This document shows positions 6,084-9,423 of a stretch of DNA of 9,423 bases, one piece after another. Under the pieces are notes generated by a model that worked only from the letters and a program-made list of their open reading frames with translations, was not told the origin of the DNA and searched no databases. The translations under genes and the position numbers were made by a program. Location: contig VGTX01000028.1 in assembly GCA_016874315.1 (NCBI GenBank), positions 1 through 9,423 of the forward strand, written 5' to 3'. The number at the start of each line of letters is the position of its first letter. The first letter of the stretch is position 1. This DNA comes from Gammaproteobacteria bacterium (GTDB lineage Bacteria; Pseudomonadota; Gammaproteobacteria; Berkiellales; Berkiellaceae).

Positions 6084-6758
6084 ATGGAAAGTGTGCTTTC
6101 AAAAATTACGAGAAATATTCATAATCTATACATCGGTATTGTAACTGGGTCTTGGATTAATGTATTCTTCGATCCTCCGTACGAAGGTACTTCTTATCAA
6201 CGTAAGCCCCCACAATCTGGGGAGCTATCTGTCATGGCTGGTGCTGTCATTATCATTGCAGGCTTTGCATTTGCTGGTCCTGTTGCTATTGGCATGTTCG
6301 CTTTTGGCGGTATAACCGCAATTCATGGATTACACAAACTCCTTTCATCAGACCATGAGTCATCGGTGATGCGCGCTTTGCTTGCTTTGGTCCGCATACC
6401 AATGGCATTACTCAGTGGGAACTGGTTTATAGAGTTACAAAATAAATTCCTCCCATATCCATTCGGGAAATCCGATCCGCTACCTGTCAAAATACAGCGT
6501 ACCATTTCTTCCTGTATGCTCGGTGGCATAGGTTTTGGAGTTGTTGGATTAGGCCTCGTATCCGGTGTGTGGTCTCTTGCGGTGTTAGCTATAAGTACTC
6601 CTGTGTTGTTACGTGGTCTTTTTCTGGCTTCATCGACTTATGATAATTATCGCGATCGTAAATTGACAAAAAATAATGAGCATCAAGAGAGTCAGAATAA
6701 ATCTTCGAAAAAAGCAAAATCAAAAGAAAATAATAACAATTACAACTCGAGCAAGTAG
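6084..6758 (+). CDS. Orphan membrane protein with two G-x-W modules, 224 aa
   Basis: I do not recognise this family. The protein contains two copies of a module also found eight times in the next gene: a short helix, the motif [S/T]-G-x-W (T21-G-S-W24 and S111-G-N-W114), a polar linker with several prolines, then two closely spaced membrane segments (about 48-85 and 141-183) with a turn near P66 and near 160. A hydrophilic Lys/Asn/Ser tail follows (from ~185). There is no cleavable signal peptide. ATG 6084 is the only usable start in frame; its ribosome binding site is weak (GCGGA, 6072-6076). A better one (AAGG, 6051-6054) serves a 20-codon frame at 6062-6124 that overlaps the start. The next gene begins 5 bases after the stop, so the two form an operon. 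I find no clear promoter. Confidence 0.85.
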   Translation: MESVLSKITRNIHNLYIGIVTGSWINVFFDPPYEGTSYQRKPPQSGELSVMAGAVIIIAGFAFAGPVAIGMFAFGGITAIHGLHKLLSSDHESSVMRALLALVRIPMALLSGNWFIELQNKFLPYPFGKSDPLPVKIQRTISSCMLGGIGFGVVGLGLVSGVWSLAVLAISTPVLLRGLFLASSTYDNYRDRKLTKNNEHQESQNKSSKKAKSKENNNNYNSSK

Positions 6759-6763
6759 GGTTT

Positions 6764-9205
6764 ATGTTAAAAAAGCAGCAGAATCTGGATTCAAAAGATC
6801 ATGTCATCGCGCTATGTGATAGAGCCTACGCCCTCCTTTCGGGGGCTTGGGTTCAAGACATGTACTTTAATCAGCCACATAAAAGACGGTGGATTGCATT
6901 GTATCTATTTGTCCTACTTGCGATCACATTTTTGACGCCATATAGCTTTATGGGTATATGGCTTTTGAGCACAACTGTATTGCAGATTTTATCTTACAGA
7001 AAACGAACCCGTAATTTCTCTAAAATATTTGATATCCTCTCAGACTATGCATATTTTGCTTTAGCGTTTATCGATGGTCGGTTTTGGGGGACGCTTTTAA
7101 CTGCCCCTTGGATTATTCGTCCAATAAATGATGATGCTCATGCAGAGGTCGTCAGCTGGTCGTTCTTTCACCATCAGAAATCTCGAAAAATAAAAGATCT
7201 TCTCAGTGTTACCTATCCATATAAAATGGCTAGAAATATTTTCACATATGCCATGTTGCTCGTGGTTTGTACAGGTATAGCAGTTTCAGCCAATGCTACC
7301 TCTCCTCTCACTGGATTAGCAATCACTCTAACAATTGCACCAGTGATTTTTCAAACACTAGCATATTGTGTGAAGCATACCTTTAAAAACCCACAAAACA
7401 TTATGCCTCCTTCCCTGTTGCAAGATTTTAATCAGGGGCGTTCAATCAGCTATGCAGTGAGTGCTCTCATAATGTCTCTATGGGATGGCTCTTGGATGCA
7501 GTATTTATTGGGTCAGAAATCGGGTATGCAAAATATCCTTCTTGGATTGCTCATTTCAGTCTCAAGTGCCGCCTTACTCATAGGAACTCCATTTATTATC
7601 CTGACATTTTTCGGCATGCAACTTGTTATTAGTGGATTCGATTTGTTAAGTAAAACATATCCTCATTCTATTGAATTTGGAATCATCGCTCATTTTCTTA
7701 AAGGACTACAGGCTTTTTACGATGGACGCTGGGTACTTGTATTTACCGCCTTTGAGGAAGATAAAGATGCTTTTAAATGGCATATTCCTCTCATTTTAAC
7801 AGTCCTTTTAACTTTAACGAGTTACTCTTCGATTATTGGAATGATATCTCCAATCACTTTTGCGCTGGGATTAATCACAATTGTTTCAGGCTATCTTCGT
7901 TGTCGATTATTAGTAAATAGTTCATTGAGTGAACATCACGTAGAAGGAAAAAAAGATATTGATCTTGAACCGACGGTGAATGAGGTTATGAGTGCGCAAT
8001 ATGCTTTTAGAAAAATCTTACAATCAGCGTATATGTTAGTAAGTGGACAGTTTGCTTTCTTGAATAACCAAGAGAGATATCGAATAATACAATTCGCAAG
8101 TGCTGTAGTTCTTGGTTCAATTGCATTTCTTGCTACTAGTCCAAGCACAATCTTTATAACTGCATGGTTTGCAATATTAGCAATTTCCTCTGCTCTCTCT
8201 TTAAAAGGCTCTTCAAATATTTTCAAACCATTAGAGTATCTTGCATTTGGAATTTATTCTTTGATGACTGGCTCTTGGATGAAACTATTTCACCCAAGCT
8301 TAAATATTTGGATTCGAAATAAAGACGATCTGAGACTCAATAGTCAGCAACATGGATTCGATGTTAAGGCCGCCGCTCTCAATACAGAAAATAATAATCA
8401 AATTGCTATTCATACAAGTTTAATAGGTTTCTTTAGCACGTATGGATTTTTTCTTGGTCTTCTCAACCCTTACATATATGCAGCGACCATGCTTGCAATT
8501 GCCCCGATTTTTCTTAAGGCCGTGCTACAGCTCAGCTTTAACCCTTCAGTAGGTCAAGGTATATATCAACTCGTGAATTTCTCATTGAAATTAGACCGGG
8601 AAAATAACACCCCTTCCGTTCAAATTACCGCAAGAGCAGTCCTTAGTATTGTATCGGGTACATGGCCTCACTATTTTTTTAATATCACTCATCCTCTCAT
8701 CACATTAAGTCTTGGTGGTTCATTAGTGCTCTTGGTATTGACTCCAATATCACCTCCGGTCGCTGCGATTGCTCTTGTGTTCGGTACATCTGCAATTATG
8801 TCTACACTAGCTAAAAAAGCTGCGACATTCCGAGATGTGTTTTTTGTCACATTTTTTTCACATACCTTCATCGCAATAAATAATATCCTTAGCGGACAAT
8901 GGATTTTTGATTTATTTGCTTTTGAAAGAAATCAAAAAGAATTAGCAGGAAATGCATTTTATATCGGTGCATTGAGCTTGCTTATCACCACATCATGTGC
9001 CGCACTTCAAATGATTTCTCTACCTGTTTTTATCACTGCAGTGATTATTGCTTTTCCTATCATGTTGCAAGGGTTAGCTCATGCTCATGCCCCAATTGCA
9101 TATGAATATATTAATCAAAAAGAGGAAAAGAATGATGCATGTAAAATCCCAGAGAGTGATTTACCAGATGAAGAGATTTATTTAATAAAACGACCGAAGC
9201 GTTAA
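6764..9205 (+). CDS. Large orphan membrane protein with eight G-x-W modules, 813 aa
   Basis: No known family is recognised. The motif [S/T/D]-G-x-[W/F] occurs eight times, with its Gly at 27, 105, 242, 321, 428, 503, 632 and 711. Each copy sits at the end of a short amphipathic helix and is followed by a linker and two membrane segments joined by a turn containing Pro (59, 181, 276, 363, 460, 569, 664, 754). About 16 membrane segments result. Spacing alternates between short (75-79) and long (107-137), so the protein is four pairs of modules; the upstream gene encodes one such pair. The C-terminal ~35 residues are charged (E-E-K-N-D, P-D-E-E). Odd modules are compact (Gly to Pro 32-34 residues), while even ones carry inserted polar linkers (42-76). 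No transporter or enzyme motif is seen. Its start is 5 bases after the upstream stop, with AGTAGGG just before it. Confidence 0.88.
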   Translation: MLKKQQNLDSKDHVIALCDRAYALLSGAWVQDMYFNQPHKRRWIALYLFVLLAITFLTPYSFMGIWLLSTTVLQILSYRKRTRNFSKIFDILSDYAYFALAFIDGRFWGTLLTAPWIIRPINDDAHAEVVSWSFFHHQKSRKIKDLLSVTYPYKMARNIFTYAMLLVVCTGIAVSANATSPLTGLAITLTIAPVIFQTLAYCVKHTFKNPQNIMPPSLLQDFNQGRSISYAVSALIMSLWDGSWMQYLLGQKSGMQNILLGLLISVSSAALLIGTPFIILTFFGMQLVISGFDLLSKTYPHSIEFGIIAHFLKGLQAFYDGRWVLVFTAFEEDKDAFKWHIPLILTVLLTLTSYSSIIGMISPITFALGLITIVSGYLRCRLLVNSSLSEHHVEGKKDIDLEPTVNEVMSAQYAFRKILQSAYMLVSGQFAFLNNQERYRIIQFASAVVLGSIAFLATSPSTIFITAWFAILAISSALSLKGSSNIFKPLEYLAFGIYSLMTGSWMKLFHPSLNIWIRNKDDLRLNSQQHGFDVKAAALNTENNNQIAIHTSLIGFFSTYGFFLGLLNPYIYAATMLAIAPIFLKAVLQLSFNPSVGQGIYQLVNFSLKLDRENNTPSVQITARAVLSIVSGTWPHYFFNITHPLITLSLGGSLVLLVLTPISPPVAAIALVFGTSAIMSTLAKKAATFRDVFFVTFFSHTFIAINNILSGQWIFDLFAFERNQKELAGNAFYIGALSLLITTSCAALQMISLPVFITAVIIAFPIMLQGLAHAHAPIAYEYINQKEEKNDACKIPESDLPDEEIYLIKRPKR

Positions 9206-9259
9206 GGCCTCCCCAAAAAAAAATAAGAAATAAGAATTCTTGAGCAAAATGCTTGCGCA

Positions 9260-9283
9260 ACCGCGCTTCTTTCAGAGGCGGGT
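9260..9283 (-). repeat. Candidate right-end hairpin of the IS200/IS605-type element
   Basis: ACC and CGC (9260-9262, 9264-9266) pair with GCG and GGT (9278-9280, 9281-9283), leaving G9263 bulged and an 11-base loop. Imperfect subterminal hairpins are what Y1 transposases of this family recognise. It touches the tnpA stop codon. Confidence 0.45.
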
Positions 9284-9423
9284 CAAGGAAGCTCTCGGCT
9301 TTTGGCCGATATTTTTATTGATTGATTAATTTGTTTTGCAGAAGGCGGTGTTCTTTGATGCTGAATGTAACTCTTGACCACCTCTAAACTCGCTCCACCA
9401 ACCGACACAACACAATAGCTTGG
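9283..9423 (-). CDS. tnpA: IS200/IS605-family transposase TnpA, C-terminal part (partial)
   Basis: On the minus strand the frame is open from the right edge to a TGA at 9283-9285, giving 46 residues. They begin S-Y-C-V-V-S-V-G-G-A-S-L-E-V-V-K-S-Y-I-Q, which matches the C-terminal helix region of IS200-family Y1 transposases (typical pattern S-Y-F-x-x-S-V-G-G-x-x-x-E-x-V-x-x-Y-I-x-x-Q). TnpA makes single-strand cuts at the element ends with one Tyr. The catalytic Tyr and the HUH motif lie outside the window, so activity cannot be judged. The gene runs convergently towards the large membrane-protein gene, with 77 bases between their stops. Confidence 0.8.
   Translation of the reverse strand, partial: PSYCVVSVGGASLEVVKSYIQHQRTPPSAKQINQSIKISAKSRELP
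9295..9318 (+). terminator. Intrinsic terminator for the membrane-protein operon, inside the IS
   Basis: The TCGGC / GCCGA stem (9295-9299, 9305-9309) has a TTTTG loop and is followed by TATTTTTATT (9310-9319) on the plus strand. It lies 89 bases past the operon stop, within the 3' coding end of the convergent tnpA. Confidence 0.55.

Larger units (their letters stand above)
9240..9423 (-). mobile_element. IS200/IS605-type insertion sequence, right end (partial)
   Basis: The 3' end of a Y1-transposase gene enters from the right edge on the minus strand. About 40 bases lie between its stop and a candidate element end. That stretch holds a bulged hairpin (9260-9283) and a TCAA (minus strand, 9240-9243), a tetranucleotide used at the right end by some members such as IS608. 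No tnpB follows tnpA, so this is IS200-like or an arrangement with tnpB outside the window. The exact end is a guess; the transposase itself is well supported. Confidence 0.6.

Noticed and set aside
7936..8226. 96-aa open frame antisense to the large membrane protein
   Set aside because: The plus strand carries modules with the conserved motif; this frame has no ribosome site or recognisable content.
9231..9260. Palindromes AAGAATTCTT and TTGCGCAA near the IS end
   Set aside because: Too short to be distinguished from chance; no matching inverted end is in the window, and this IS family lacks terminal inverted repeats.

Overview
This AT-rich window most likely comes from a gammaproteobacterium, possibly a host-associated, Legionellales-like lineage. 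The best lineage clue is the tRNA trio Gly(GCC)-Cys(GCA)-Leu(UAA). It has the same order as glyW-cysT-leuZ of Escherichia coli, and the tRNA-Gly differs from the E. coli sequence (recalled from memory) by about one compensatory base pair plus the missing CCA. An ankyrin-type protein and large orphan multi-span membrane proteins suggest a host-associated life, but that is inference.

Layout. (1) Positions 3-2090 hold the 3' part of an ankyrin-repeat gene that runs off the left edge. It is followed by an unrecognised gene (2126-2842) that may be a frame-shifted continuation of it. (2) Positions 2854-3178 hold a promoter and three tRNA genes, none encoding CCA. A strong hairpin (3267-3303) separates them from a convergent, overlapping pair of small orphan genes on the minus strand (3321-3942), which has a clear promoter of its own. 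(3) Upstream of that pair, on the same strand, lies a 23S rRNA pseudouridine synthase gene of the RluB type (4015-4770). (4) Divergent from rluB is a gene (4998-5918) whose product resembles Tus, the replication-terminus binding protein, along its whole length. A long inverted repeat (4837-4874) sits between the two divergent genes. (5) Positions 6084-9205 hold a two-gene operon of orphan membrane proteins, built from one shared repeat module. The module is a short helix, the motif [S/T/D]-G-x-[W/F], a linker, then a hairpin of two membrane segments with a Pro turn. The first protein has two modules and the second has eight, arranged as four pairs. (6) The right edge holds the 3' end of an IS200/IS605-type transposase gene on the minus strand, with candidate right-end hairpins and an outward-acting terminator.

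The two most interesting items are the Tus-like protein, which appears to lack the residues that lock onto Ter DNA in E. coli, and the apparently undescribed G-x-W membrane module shared by the two operon genes. No CRISPR array, rRNA or complete mobile element is visible.
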